From Enterocloster aldenensis (GTDB taxonomy: Bacteria; Bacillota; Clostridia; Lachnospirales; Lachnospiraceae), in contig NZ_QVEX01000002.1 in NCBI RefSeq assembly GCF_003434055.1, positions 235,314-299,313 of the forward strand: a stretch of 64,000 nucleotides of DNA, in the 5' to 3' direction. This document shows, piece by piece, positions 18,775 through 27,066 of this stretch. Numbering within the stretch: the stretch's first letter is position 1; each line of letters starts with the position of its first letter. The notes under the pieces were generated by a model. It saw nothing but the letters and a program-made list of their open reading frames with translations. It searched no databases and was not told the origin of the DNA. A program made the position numbers and the translations under genes.

Positions 18775-18801
18775 GATTGTTATACCCTTTTTTATCGAAT
18801 T

Positions 18802-18830
18802 ATTTTTAAAAATATGTAGAATTTTGTCAA
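18802..18830 (-). promoter_or_regulatory. Candidate leftward promoter inside the invertible segment
   Basis: TTGACA (18830-18825) is the only perfect sigma-A -35 hexamer in the segment. At 16 or 17 bp spacing the -10 would be TAAAAA or AAAAAT, each four of six matches. It points at the surface operon. A TATAAC further on lacks a convincing -35. Confidence 0.4.
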
Positions 18831-18858
18831 TAAATGTAGTATACTTTTTCTAAATCTT

Positions 18859-19755
18859 TCAGGAGTATCCTAAAGTACAACAAAAGAAATATTCCGTTGT
18901 ATCCTGCAATAGCAGCTTCATTTTTTCAAGCTGCAATCTGTGCTGGCTCCCACTTTCCTTTGTATAAATCCTGGTCGTATTAATATCCCTGTGTCCCAGG
19001 ATATCCGCTAATTTTGACAGGTTTTTTTCTATTTCATAATATGTCCTTGCAAAAAGGTGCCTTAGGTTGTGGGGAAATATCTTTTCATTCCTGACTCCGG
19101 CCTCTATTCCCAGGGCTTTCATTTCCCTCCATATATTACTCCGGTCCAATGCCTTTCCGCTTTTTGTGACAAATATCATTCCTGTGCTTATATTCTTTTT
19201 TGATGCATAAGACTGCAGAATTGTACAAAGCTGTCTGGTTAACAGCACGGTCCTTATCCTGCCCTTACACTCAATCTCCGCCTGTCCCTTATGGATGGCT
19301 GCCACTGTGATGAACGACAGTTCAGATACGCGTATCCCGGTTACGCAGATGGTTTCCAGCACAAGGGCCAGCCGTTCGTTACCATTGGCAAAAGCCGTTT
19401 TTACCAGACGCTCATATTCGTTCTTTGTCAGTTCCTTCTGCTCAGGATAAAAGGAACTTTTGCTGATTTTTAAAAACTTACTTTCACAGCCATCCCATCC
19501 ACAATATTTGAAAAATCCGTTAAGTGCGGCTATGACGCAGTTGATGGTGACCGGGGTCAAACGTTCCCGCAGGTCTGCTTTCCATAACAGTACCGCCTCC
19601 TTGGTAACCGGCCCATCTCCTATGAACGCTTTAAACTGCTTTAAATAATGTCTGTATTTCTTTACTGTCTCCCTGCTCCTTTCACAACTTTCCAGCCATT
19701 GTCCATACTCCTCTATCTTCTGGTAAGTCATGATTCTTTCATTTTTTCTTTTCAT
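18859..19755 (-). CDS. XerC/D-like tyrosine recombinase, predicted DNA invertase
   Basis: 298 residues with an N-terminal SAM-like DNA-binding domain (KKYRHYLKQFKAFIGDG) and a complete catalytic domain: Arg142 (VTGIRVSEL), Lys164, His229 and Arg232 (FPHNLRHLFA), His255 (ILGHRDINTT) and nucleophile Tyr264 (RIYTKE). I chose ATG 19755 because AGGAGG lies just upstream; the frame could extend to 19860 but would then cover a terminator hairpin. The last codons overlap the right inverted repeat. Inversion would replace the tail TLGYS with a single Asn after CC, so both orientations give a full-length enzyme. Related recombinases next to inverted repeats control surface phase variation in Bacteroides and Clostridioides difficile. 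It is transcribed towards its own target. Confidence 0.9.
   Translation of the reverse strand: MKRKNERIMTYQKIEEYGQWLESCERSRETVKKYRHYLKQFKAFIGDGPVTKEAVLLWKADLRERLTPVTINCVIAALNGFFKYCGWDGCESKFLKISKSSFYPEQKELTKNEYERLVKTAFANGNERLALVLETICVTGIRVSELSFITVAAIHKGQAEIECKGRIRTVLLTRQLCTILQSYASKKNISTGMIFVTKSGKALDRSNIWREMKALGIEAGVRNEKIFPHNLRHLFARTYYEIEKNLSKLADILGHRDINTTRIYTKESGSQHRLQLEKMKLLLQDTTEYFFCCTLGYS
18876..18901 (-). repeat. Right inverted repeat (IRR), lying inside the recombinase coding end
   Basis: Reverse-complement partner of 18603-18628. It encodes residues TTEYFFCC near the C-terminus of the recombinase. The single mismatch with IRL falls on the third base of a Thr codon (ACG or ACT), so it is silent whichever copy is present. 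Confidence 0.9.
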
Positions 19756-19802
19756 TCCAGCCTCCTGTAAATGTGTACTTGGGTTTAGTCTGCTCAGACG
19801 GC

Positions 19803-19838
19803 AAAAAAACATCCAATATCCCCTTGAGGATGTTGGAT
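19803..19838 (-). terminator. Hairpin with T-run in the recombinase leader (terminator or attenuator)
   Basis: ATCCAACATCC pairs with GGATATTGGAT (one G-T wobble) and is followed by G and seven T on the minus strand. It lies about 50 bases before the recombinase start. It may end transcription from the broken PTS genes, or attenuate the recombinase gene itself. Confidence 0.75.
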
Positions 19839-19851
19839 TGTTCTGTTTATT

Positions 19852-19907
19852 ATTAGACATTTAAATCATATCATAGCGTTTTTTGAAGCTATGACATATA
19901 GTCTAAT
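19852..19907. repeat. Nested inverted repeat upstream of the recombinase
   Basis: Outer arms ATTAGAC / GTCTAAT (19852-19858 and 19901-19907) enclose inner arms TCATAGC / GCTATGA (19871-19877 and 19888-19894). It sits between the PTS remnant and the recombinase and could be an operator, an RNA hairpin or an old recombination site. Function not visible. Confidence 0.5.
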
Positions 19908-19968
19908 GAATAACTATATACGTTTTTTATTTCTTTGCATACTAATATTTTCTTACATTTTACATGAA

Positions 19969-21196
19969 TTATACATAAATTTTACTTATGTACTTCCAGG
20001 CCACTCTGTTTTCTTCTTTTAACTCCCGTTCCACAGCCTTACGTATCTCGCCCACCTTCAACCCATATATTATCTGTATGGTATTTTTGCCTGGCCGCAC
20101 AATAGCGGAACATTCTGTGGATTTCAATAACGCATCATTGGCTTTGGCGCCATCCAGCAGTTCTACCCGCAGTCTGGACATACAGGAATCCAAATCCATG
20201 ACATTCTCCTTTCCACCCAGCCCCTCTATAATTGCCAATGCTTTCGATTGCAGCGATTTCTCAGGTGCATCAAGCCTGACATCCCCTACTTCTGCTGCAA
20301 AGGCCAGGGCTTCTTCATTATCTTCTCCCCGTCCCGGTGTTTTTATATTAAACTTAATAATCCACCATTTGAACAGGAAATAACAGATAAGGCCTTCTAT
20401 GGCTCCTACAATCAGAATCCACCACCATTGGGACCCCGGGCGCATGGGACCATAGAGGATAAAACCAATGACACTGGATGTAATGCCTCCCACTTCACCC
20501 CCAAACGCATATAAAAGCATATAACTGAGACCGTTTAAAAGTGAATAAATCACATAGAGTGGAAATGCTGCAAATATAAATAAGAATTCATGGGAATCAA
20601 CAGCTTCTCCACTGTCCCATAAACAAAAGGACCAAACATCCCTAAATTACTGATTCCTCCGGCCAGCGCATTGATTCCTTTCGAAAACCATACCCACACA
20701 AACGGGAATACCTGACCGACCGCTACAAACACCAGCGTACTGGCAAACGGGATAAACCTGGATCCCTGGAAAAATGATAATACCGTTGGGAATTTTACAT
20801 GTCTTAACCTGGAATGAAGAACCGCCACTACAATTCCCACCAGCATACCGCCAAACATTCCCACATTTACAGTTTCAATCCCGAATACGGTAGTTCATAC
20901 TCCCTGTCCCCGTCGCAAAGAGCGGAAGCCAGCGTAACTGCATAGATGACCGGAAGATTGGACATGACAATGCTGCCAGATTTATTGACCAGTCCCGCAA
21001 TATATTTTATCCAAAAATTTCCAAATACCGGAATCTGTTCAATAATTAATTCATTTGTAAAAAATGATGATAACCCCATGACCAAAGAAGCCGCTGCAAT
21101 CAATGACGCTGGAATTAAAAACGCTTTTGCTATTTTCTGAAACGATTTCATGACACTTTTATTTCTTTCCCCTTTCATGACATCCTGCCTCTCCAT
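19969..21196 (-). pseudogene. PTS EIIBC (glucose/N-acetylglucosamine superfamily), broken by two internal deletions
   Basis: Three consecutive pieces of one permease lie in different frames. Piece 1 (21196-20867) is the EIIC start (FQKIAKAFLIPASLIAAASL). Piece 2 (20864-20550) has NVGMFGGMLVGIVVAVLH through VEKLLIP. Piece 3 (20553-19969) has the last helices, then NIKTPGR and an EIIB domain with the phosphocysteine motif MDLDSCMSRLRVEL. About 60 residues are missing after DGDREYE, and the central GLHH...TEPLE section after LLIP has gone. The protein would have moved and phosphorylated a sugar; substrate cannot be assigned. An RpiR remnant on the other strand was probably its regulator. The whole unit is decayed. 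Confidence 0.85.
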
Positions 21197-21268
21197 TTTT
21201 ATTCATCAGCCGCACTCCGGATTACTTCTGATGCTGTAAATGCATCATAGGAACCTCTTTGAACTTAG

Positions 21269-21380
21269 AAGCCCTTATCAACCATTTCCACTGCTTCCAT
21301 TGTCCGCACCATGAAAAAAATGGGTTTTTCAGGATATAGCGAGTTTAAGTTCCTGCTAAAAGGACAGGATTCAGATAATA
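21269..21380 (+). pseudogene. RpiR-family regulator fragment (helix-turn-helix only)
   Basis: The plus strand encodes STISTASIVRTMKKMGFSGY followed by SEFKFLLKG. This matches the recognition helix of RpiR regulators (usual form: ATIVRFCKKLGFSGYSEFK). A stop codon lies just upstream, and the sugar-isomerase effector domain is absent. It diverges from the broken PTS gene, a common regulator-transporter arrangement, and probably decayed with it. Confidence 0.65.
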
Positions 21381-21489
21381 CAGCACCCACACTCTATCGG
21401 GAATATGTGCGTTTTTGGCTGGAGAACAAAGAAACCACAGGGAGAAAAAAGATGGAATGCGTGTTTTTACAAACCAGCATTCCATCTTT

Positions 21490-22488
21490 TTATCTGACAG
21501 CACAGACCGACTTCCTTTCTATCAGTTCCCCCTTCATGAGAATGCGGCTGGCGGCCGCCCCATCTTCTATCTGGTGTATCAAACACCGCACACTCTCTTC
21601 CGCCAGGCGGTCAATTGGGGCATTATAAGTAGTCAGCGGGGGAATCATATACTCCGTCATGAATATATTATCAAACCCTGCCACGGAAACATCTCCCGGT
21701 ATAGTAAATCCATTCTCACTTATCCCGCTATAGATACCAATGGCCAATATATCCAAACTTGCAAAAAAAGCAGTAGGCCTGTCCTCCCTTAACATCACTT
21801 CCTGCGCGCACCTGTAAGCCTCCTCTATGGTATTGACATCATAGATAAAATATTTTTTATAGTTTTCTACCCCATATTCCTCCATGGCTCTTTTACACCC
21901 ATTATACCGCTCCCTGAATCTTTGCCTGCTGAAATCCCCAAACATTCCCGCAATCTTTCTGTGCCCCATATCCAAAAGATATTTAACCATGAGGTATCCA
22001 CCGTATTCATTGTCTACGGAGATACAGCTGATATCCTCTGTAAAATCCCTGTTTATAAGCACGATAGGCACCTTTTTTTCCTTTTGGAAACACAGCAGAT
22101 GACGGATGTCATCCTCAACGCTCATGCATAGGATCCCATCGATTCCCCGGCTCCCCAGCATTTCCAGATTCCGTTTTTCACATTCAATACTCTCATTATT
22201 ATTACAAAGAATGATTGAATACCCATTCTGCGTGGCGTACTTTTCAACGCTTTTCATAATCATGGGATAATACAGACTGTTAATATCAGGAACCAGCAAT
22301 GCAATGGTATACGTCCTGCCTTCCCGGAGCGCTTTTGCCATGATGCTGGGTCTGTAATTTAATTCCTCTACTGCTTTTAATACCTTTTGGCGTGTTTCTT
22401 CCTCTACGAATATCCTGTTGGACAGGGTTCTGGACACCGTGCTCGGTGACACTCCGGCTAACTTTGCAACCTCTTTGATTGTGCTCAT
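21490..22488 (-). CDS. LacI-family transcriptional regulator
   Basis: Start ATG 22488 follows GGGGGAAG. Residues 1-25 form the LacI helix-turn-helix (TIKEVAKLAGVSPSTVSRTL) with hinge RPSIMAKALREG, then a periplasmic-binding-protein-like effector domain (IALLVPDINSLYYP; GFDNIFMTEYMIPPLTT). The length of 332 aa is normal and all landmarks are intact. It lies just downstream of the CoA-transferase/TRAP cluster in the same direction but is separated from it by a hairpin. LacI-type operator sequences near 30,670, 32,760 and 32,915 make it the likely local repressor of that cluster. The effector is unknown, perhaps the imported acid or its CoA ester. Confidence 0.9.
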   Translation of the reverse strand: MSTIKEVAKLAGVSPSTVSRTLSNRIFVEEETRQKVLKAVEELNYRPSIMAKALREGRTYTIALLVPDINSLYYPMIMKSVEKYATQNGYSIILCNNNESIECEKRNLEMLGSRGIDGILCMSVEDDIRHLLCFQKEKKVPIVLINRDFTEDISCISVDNEYGGYLMVKYLLDMGHRKIAGMFGDFSRQRFRERYNGCKRAMEEYGVENYKKYFIYDVNTIEEAYRCAQEVMLREDRPTAFFASLDILAIGIYSGISENGFTIPGDVSVAGFDNIFMTEYMIPPLTTYNAPIDRLAEESVRCLIHQIEDGAAASRILMKGELIERKSVCAVR

Positions 22489-22604
22489 GATCTTCCCCCT
22501 CATATTCCGGTTATACATTACTATATACCAAAACCCTTCCCTAAATCAAGCTCACATGCTGCAAAATTCACTTTTAAGGAACAATACACGCCCTAAACAG
22601 AAAT

Positions 22605-22639
22605 ACACCGCCGGTTAACACGATTGTTTCCGGCGATGT
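22605..22639 (-). terminator. Hairpin at the end of the TRAP/CoA-transferase cluster
   Basis: The stem ACA-CGCCGG / CCGGCG-TGT is extended inside by AACA/TGTT. The minus-strand tail TATTTCTGTTT is only moderately T-rich. It follows the first CoA-transferase stop by about 8 bases, so it probably ends or weakens transcription before lacI. Confidence 0.6.
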
Positions 22640-22646
22640 ATGCATC

Positions 22647-24188
22647 TTATAATCTTAATTTTTTCTGGCTGAATATCCTTTCCGGCATATGGCATATACC
22701 ATCCGGAATGATGGGACTGAATTCCATGTTCCGCAGAATATCGTGCTCCAAATCCATACCAGGGGCAATTTCCTTCAATACGACCCCATTGCCCGTAAGC
22801 TGGAATACGGCGCGTTCTGTTACATACATTACATCCTGCCCTCTTTGCAGCGCATATTCAGCACTGAAACTTATCTGTGCAGCCTTAACCACAGCCTTTT
22901 TTATCCGCCCCTCTTTTTTAATCTGTATCCGGCCGTCCGCGATATCACATTCCAGCCCGCCGGCTGTCAGGGTCCCTACGAATATGACCTGCTTTGCGGA
23001 CTGGGATATATTGATGAACCCTCCCACCCCGTTTACACGTTCACCGAAGCGGCTGACGTTTACATTACCCTCCTGGTCAAATTCAGCAAATGATAAAACA
23101 GCAATATCCAGTCCGCCTCCATCGTACCAGTCAAACTGTGCCGGTTCCTCAAGGATTACCTCAGGATTATAGACCAGGCCGAAATTGCTGCCGGAAGCCG
23201 GAATCCCTCCTGTGATTCCCTGTTCTACGGAAAGCTTCATGAGGCCATCAGCCCCTTCTTCCCTGATGATGGAAGCAACTCCCGCCGGCATGCCAAAGCC
23301 CAGGTTCACGACAGCATTTTCCCTGATTTCCAAGGCGGCCCGGCGGGCAATGACCTTGCGTTCATCTAAGGGCATGGGCTTTAGCTTATCCTCAAGAGGA
23401 ATCCTGCACTCTCCCGATAATGCCGGATCATATCCGGTCAGAAGGGACTGGCGCTGGCCAGGGTCCTGCACGATGGCATCGATGAGGAAACCGGGAACCC
23501 GTATTAAGAGAGGGTTCAAAGTACCCTTCCTTACTATGCGCTTAACCTGTGCAATGACGATACCGCCTGAATTCTTAGCCGCCTGGGCAGCGGAAAGACT
23601 TTCCGGCAGGATTCCTTCCTGTTCAAAGGTCAGGTTTCCTTCTTCATCTGCCGTAGTGCCTCTGATAATCGTCACGTCAATGGGAAAAGAAGGATATAAA
23701 AGATACTCCTCCCCCTTGATATCCACCAGATCCGCTAACTGTTCATGGGAACATCCGTTCATGGATCCGCCCTCGACCCTGGGGTCCACAAAGGTTCCAA
23801 GTCCGGTTTTTGTAATCACGCCGGGACGCCCGCCTGCTATCTCCCTTGTCAATTGAGTCATTGTCCCCTGTGGAAGCACATACGCCTCGATTACTTCCCT
23901 TCTTGCCAGCTCCTGCATGTTCACGGACCAGGTCCAATGGCTTCCTATTACTTTCCTTACCATCCCCTCATGCGCAAAGCGGTCCACACCGCCGCCCTGT
24001 TTATCGCCAACTCCCGCACTGTGGCACAAGGTCATGCCATATGGATGTCCCGTATCCAAAAAACGCGATTCCAGCGCTTTCAGAAAATATGACGGTTCAT
24101 TGATTCCTCCACCTCCCGCAGCCAGCCAGACACATGCATTGTCTTTTATAAGGGCTGCTGCCTGTGATGCGCTCATCCGTTTATCCAT
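22647..24188 (-). CDS. Acyl-CoA:carboxylate CoA-transferase (family I, fused alpha-beta), copy 1
   Basis: 513 residues matching propionate/acetate CoA-transferase and ketoacid CoA-transferase enzymes. Visible are the oxyanion-hole glycines (VWLAAGGGGINEPSYFL), the catalytic Glu322 in SVEQGITGG, and the late GGGLDIAVLSFAEFDQEGNV segment. The active-site Glu forms a covalent glutamyl-CoA intermediate. It swaps CoA between acetyl-CoA (or similar) and an incoming acid. A second copy (29106-30650) lies in the same cluster, suggesting two acids or two steps. It ends the gene run trap-large permease, CoA-transferase with a 15-base gap. Confidence 0.9.
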   Translation of the reverse strand: MDKRMSASQAAALIKDNACVWLAAGGGGINEPSYFLKALESRFLDTGHPYGMTLCHSAGVGDKQGGGVDRFAHEGMVRKVIGSHWTWSVNMQELARREVIEAYVLPQGTMTQLTREIAGGRPGVITKTGLGTFVDPRVEGGSMNGCSHEQLADLVDIKGEEYLLYPSFPIDVTIIRGTTADEEGNLTFEQEGILPESLSAAQAAKNSGGIVIAQVKRIVRKGTLNPLLIRVPGFLIDAIVQDPGQRQSLLTGYDPALSGECRIPLEDKLKPMPLDERKVIARRAALEIRENAVVNLGFGMPAGVASIIREEGADGLMKLSVEQGITGGIPASGSNFGLVYNPEVILEEPAQFDWYDGGGLDIAVLSFAEFDQEGNVNVSRFGERVNGVGGFINISQSAKQVIFVGTLTAGGLECDIADGRIQIKKEGRIKKAVVKAAQISFSAEYALQRGQDVMYVTERAVFQLTGNGVVLKEIAPGMDLEHDILRNMEFSPIIPDGICHMPERIFSQKKLRL

Positions 24189-24203
24189 GGCTCTCCCCTT
24201 CCA

Positions 24204-25508
24204 TTAATATCCGGCCAGACCGGGAAGCCACGTGCTCACTGCCGGAATAAAGGTTACCAGCATAAGCACCGCAAAAATAACTGCATAGTAAGACAGGAGA
24301 GGTTTTATAACACCTTCCAGTTTAACCTTTGCCACCTTAACACCAACAAACAGGATATTGCCGACAGGCGGGGTTATGGTTCCGATGCACAGATTATAGG
24401 TAATCATAATACCGAACTGCAGTGCGCTCATTCCAAAGGATTGGCAGATTGGCAGGAAAATAGGGGTAAAGATTAAAACTGCCGGCGTGATGTCCATGAA
24501 CGTTCCCACAAACAGCAGGAAAATATTGATAATCAGTAAAATAACAACCGGACTTTTGCTGATTCCCAGCAATGCCGAGGAGATGGCCTCGGGGATTCCC
24601 GTGAATGTCATGACCCAGGCCATGATATTGGACGCCCCCACCAGGAAAATGATGATACCTGTCATCTTAGCGCTGTCTATGAGGATATGGACCAGTTCCT
24701 TCAGATCAATTGTCCTGTAAATGAAAAGGGAAAGGATGAGGCTATACGCCACTGCAATGGCGGAACCTTCCGTTGCAGTAAACACACCTGCGATAATGCC
24801 TCCGATTACAATGATGATCAGGAACAGGCTTGGCACAGCCTGCCATACAACAATCATCGCTTCCTTAAAGGTCAGCCTGACAGAGCTTTTGTAGCCATGC
24901 TTTTTGGCGTAAAAAAATGCGACTGCCATGCATGCAGCTCCCCACAGGATGCCGGGGATATAACCTCCCATGAACAATGCGGCCACTGATGTCCCGCCGC
25001 TCACAAGGGAATATGTAATCAGCACGTTGCTGGGCGGAATAAGAAGGCCCGTGGGCGCCGTGGCCACATTGACAGCCGCGGCAAAGTTATCATCATAGCC
25101 CTCTTCCTTTTCCACCGGGCCGATTATCGATCCCATGGCAGATGCCGCCGCCACACCGGAGCCTGAAATGGCTCCGAACAACATATTAGCCACTGCATTG
25201 GTATGGGCCAGGGAACCTGGGACACGTCCTGTAAGGACCTTTGCGAAGTTAATCAGCCGGATTGCGATACCGCCTTTATTCATGATATTTCCGGCTAAAA
25301 TGAAAAACGGAATGGCCAACAATGTAAAAATGGATATACCAGAAAAGATACGCTGGGTGGCTGTCAGCACAGTGGCTCCAAAATTCAGTGTGGGGAGAAT
25401 CGCCAGAATGGACGAAATACCCAGGGAAACCGCAATGGGGACGCCTGCAAGCAGCATGACAATTAAGACAATGGCTATGATCAGGCCTGAAAATAATGCT
25501 ATACTCAT
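24204..25508 (-). CDS. TRAP transporter large permease (DctM type)
   Basis: 434 residues of mainly hydrophobic helices with family landmarks: ILAGNIMNKGGIAIRLINFA, GAISGSGVAAASAMGSIIGP, and the ending NLCIGTITPPVGNILFVGVK. DctM forms the transport channel and uses a sodium gradient to import an organic acid delivered by the binding protein. Together with 25522-25998 (small permease) and 25991-27025 (binding protein) it makes a complete tripartite system in one operon. Substrate cannot be read from the permease. Confidence 0.93.
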   Translation of the reverse strand: MSIALFSGLIIAIVLIVMLLAGVPIAVSLGISSILAILPTLNFGATVLTATQRIFSGISIFTLLAIPFFILAGNIMNKGGIAIRLINFAKVLTGRVPGSLAHTNAVANMLFGAISGSGVAAASAMGSIIGPVEKEEGYDDNFAAAVNVATAPTGLLIPPSNVLITYSLVSGGTSVAALFMGGYIPGILWGAACMAVAFFYAKKHGYKSSVRLTFKEAMIVVWQAVPSLFLIIIVIGGIIAGVFTATEGSAIAVAYSLILSLFIYRTIDLKELVHILIDSAKMTGIIIFLVGASNIMAWVMTFTGIPEAISSALLGISKSPVVILLIINIFLLFVGTFMDITPAVLIFTPIFLPICQSFGMSALQFGIMITYNLCIGTITPPVGNILFVGVKVAKVKLEGVIKPLLSYYAVIFAVLMLVTFIPAVSTWLPGLAGY

Positions 25509-25521
25509 ATGAATTCCCTTT

Positions 25522-25998
25522 CTACTGTGCCTTAAGCTGCCTGCACAGGTTTGATATGTTGATGATACTGTAGATAGCTGTCAGTACCCCGCTGACAGGC
25601 ATGATGCTGTACACATATCCCATAGGAATGCCTAGGGATGCCGTTACCTGGGTCATGGTAAGCCTGGTTATGGATATACCTCCATATATCAACACCAATA
25701 TAGTAAATATGAGTATCACGCACTCCGTTGCCACAGCAAGTACAATCCCTTTTTTCTCCGTGAGCTTATCTGCAAAATATGCCAGGCGCATATGGTCCCG
25801 CTCCCCAAATACCAGGGTGGCGGCGAACATGGACATCCATGCAAAACTGTAGGTTAAAAGTTCTTCTGAAAATGAACTTGGATTGTTAAACACATAGCGT
25901 GTCACCACCTGGTACACTGCAATCACGGTCATAAAGCTGAACATGATGGCACACACTGCGCTCAGTATCTGGTCCATGGTTTTTTTCAACTTATTCAT
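25522..25998 (-). CDS. TRAP transporter small permease (DctQ type)
   Basis: 158 residues with four membrane helices. The usual DctQ pattern is present: MTVIAVYQVVTRYVFNNPSS followed by SEELLTYSFAWMSMFAATLV and a conserved GERDHMR. I set the start at ATG 25998, which has AAAGGAG upstream and overlaps the end of the binding-protein gene by 8 bases, indicating coupled translation. DctQ partners the large permease; both are required for transport. Confidence 0.9.
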   Translation of the reverse strand: MNKLKKTMDQILSAVCAIMFSFMTVIAVYQVVTRYVFNNPSSFSEELLTYSFAWMSMFAATLVFGERDHMRLAYFADKLTEKKGIVLAVATECVILIFTILVLIYGGISITRLTMTQVTASLGIPMGYVYSIMPVSGVLTAIYSIINISNLCRQLKAQ

Positions 25999-27025
25999 TC
26001 CGGCTCCTTTCTTCCCCATCCAAAGCTGCATTCTGGATGGACTGGATTGAATCATAAATGGGTACCAGCCTGGGATTATCTTTTAACACTTCCTCATGCA
26101 AAGGCAGTACTTTCTGCCTGAATGGTTCCATATCAGTCTCAATGAACACAACTCCCATTTCTTCCGCCTGTTTTTTTACATCCTCAATCTGTTCATCCCA
26201 CGCCTGAACCTCTACCTCTGTACTGATCCTGGCCGCTTCATCAAAGATTTTCCTTTCTTCGGGTGGTAATCCCTCCAGGAACTTTAAGTTTGCCACCAGC
26301 AGGTCAGGCACGATCTGATGCTGGTTATATGTATAATATTTTGCAACTTCCCCGTGCTTCATGGTGGTAAGCGCCATCTCACTGTTTTCCGCGCCGTCAA
26401 TCACTCCCTGCTGTATGGCAGTATAAACCTCCCCATAACTCATTGGCACGGCTGCCGCCCCCATTAAATCCATCATCCTGACATTTGTAGGGCTGGCCTG
26501 AACCCTGATTTTCATACCCTTTAAGTCATCCGGAGTATAAACCGGTTTTGTGGTATAAATATTCCTGACGCCCGCGGCATACCATGCCACCGCACGGAAC
26601 CCGGACTCATCCGTGGATCCGTAGATACTGTTCATAAAACCGTCATCCTTCATCACAGCGTCAAATCCTTCCATGCCGCGGAACAGATAAGGAAGACTGA
26701 ATATCTGATAGATATTATCAAATGTCTCCAGGTTACTTGTGCTGCTCACTACATAATCAATGGCTCCCGTCTGCACCAGCTCAATGGCCTTCTGGGAAGA
26801 GCCAAGAAGCTCATTGGGAAAAATCTGCACCTCGTATTTATCTCCCAGGTTTTTCTCTATATATTCCTTAAAAGCCAGTAAGCCGATGTTGTCAGGATGC
26901 GTCATGGGCTGTCCGTTGGATACCCTGATAATGCGTTTTCCATTTCCTATGGCTTTGCATCCGGCAAGGCTTGCCACCATTGCCATGCCCAGTATCCATA
27001 TCGCCGCTGTTTTTACTACTCTCAT
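25991..27025 (-). CDS. TRAP transporter substrate-binding lipoprotein (DctP type)
   Basis: 344 residues. A signal peptide ends in the lipobox LAGC (Cys23), so the protein is membrane-tethered outside the cell. Family motifs include EVQIFPNELLGSSQKAIELV, the ligand-carboxylate Arg region KGMKIRVQASPTNVRMMDLM, and QQGVIDGAENSEMAL. The conserved Arg contacts a carboxylate in most DctP proteins, so the ligand is probably an organic acid. It is the first of the three transporter genes and follows an SDR gene by about 40 bases. Confidence 0.93.
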   Translation of the reverse strand: MRVVKTAAIWILGMAMVASLAGCKAIGNGKRIIRVSNGQPMTHPDNIGLLAFKEYIEKNLGDKYEVQIFPNELLGSSQKAIELVQTGAIDYVVSSTSNLETFDNIYQIFSLPYLFRGMEGFDAVMKDDGFMNSIYGSTDESGFRAVAWYAAGVRNIYTTKPVYTPDDLKGMKIRVQASPTNVRMMDLMGAAAVPMSYGEVYTAIQQGVIDGAENSEMALTTMKHGEVAKYYTYNQHQIVPDLLVANLKFLEGLPPEERKIFDEAARISTEVEVQAWDEQIEDVKKQAEEMGVVFIETDMEPFRQKVLPLHEEVLKDNPRLVPIYDSIQSIQNAALDGEERSRNE

Positions 27026-27066
27026 ATATCCCTCTCCTTTATACTGATTTGATCCAGATAAGTGAA

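Larger units (their letters stand above)
18629..18875. promoter_or_regulatory. Invertible DNA segment (247 bp), predicted phase-variation switch of the surface operon
   Basis: A very AT-rich segment bounded by 26-bp inverted repeats and directly adjoining a tyrosine recombinase gene. Leftward (towards the surface operon) it holds a perfect TTGACA at 18830-18825 with weak -10 candidates 16-17 bp on. It also holds a hairpin plus T5 at 18774-18738 that could stop that transcript. Rightward it holds TATACT at 18840 with a poor -35, and a 12-codon reading frame (18675-18710, MEKFKRIDSEV) preceded by GGAGG. Inversion would exchange which of these face the operon. I cannot tell from sequence alone whether the present orientation is ON or OFF. 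Confidence 0.75.

Noticed and set aside
18603..18901. Inverted repeats as ends of an insertion sequence or MITE
   Set aside because: The enclosed 247 bp has no transposase, there is no target duplication outside the repeats, and one repeat is built into the coding end of a recombinase, which fits a site-specific inversion system better.
19756..19860. 35-codon upstream extension of the recombinase
   Set aside because: It would have to include a T-tailed terminator hairpin, while ATG 19755 has a perfect AGGAGG.
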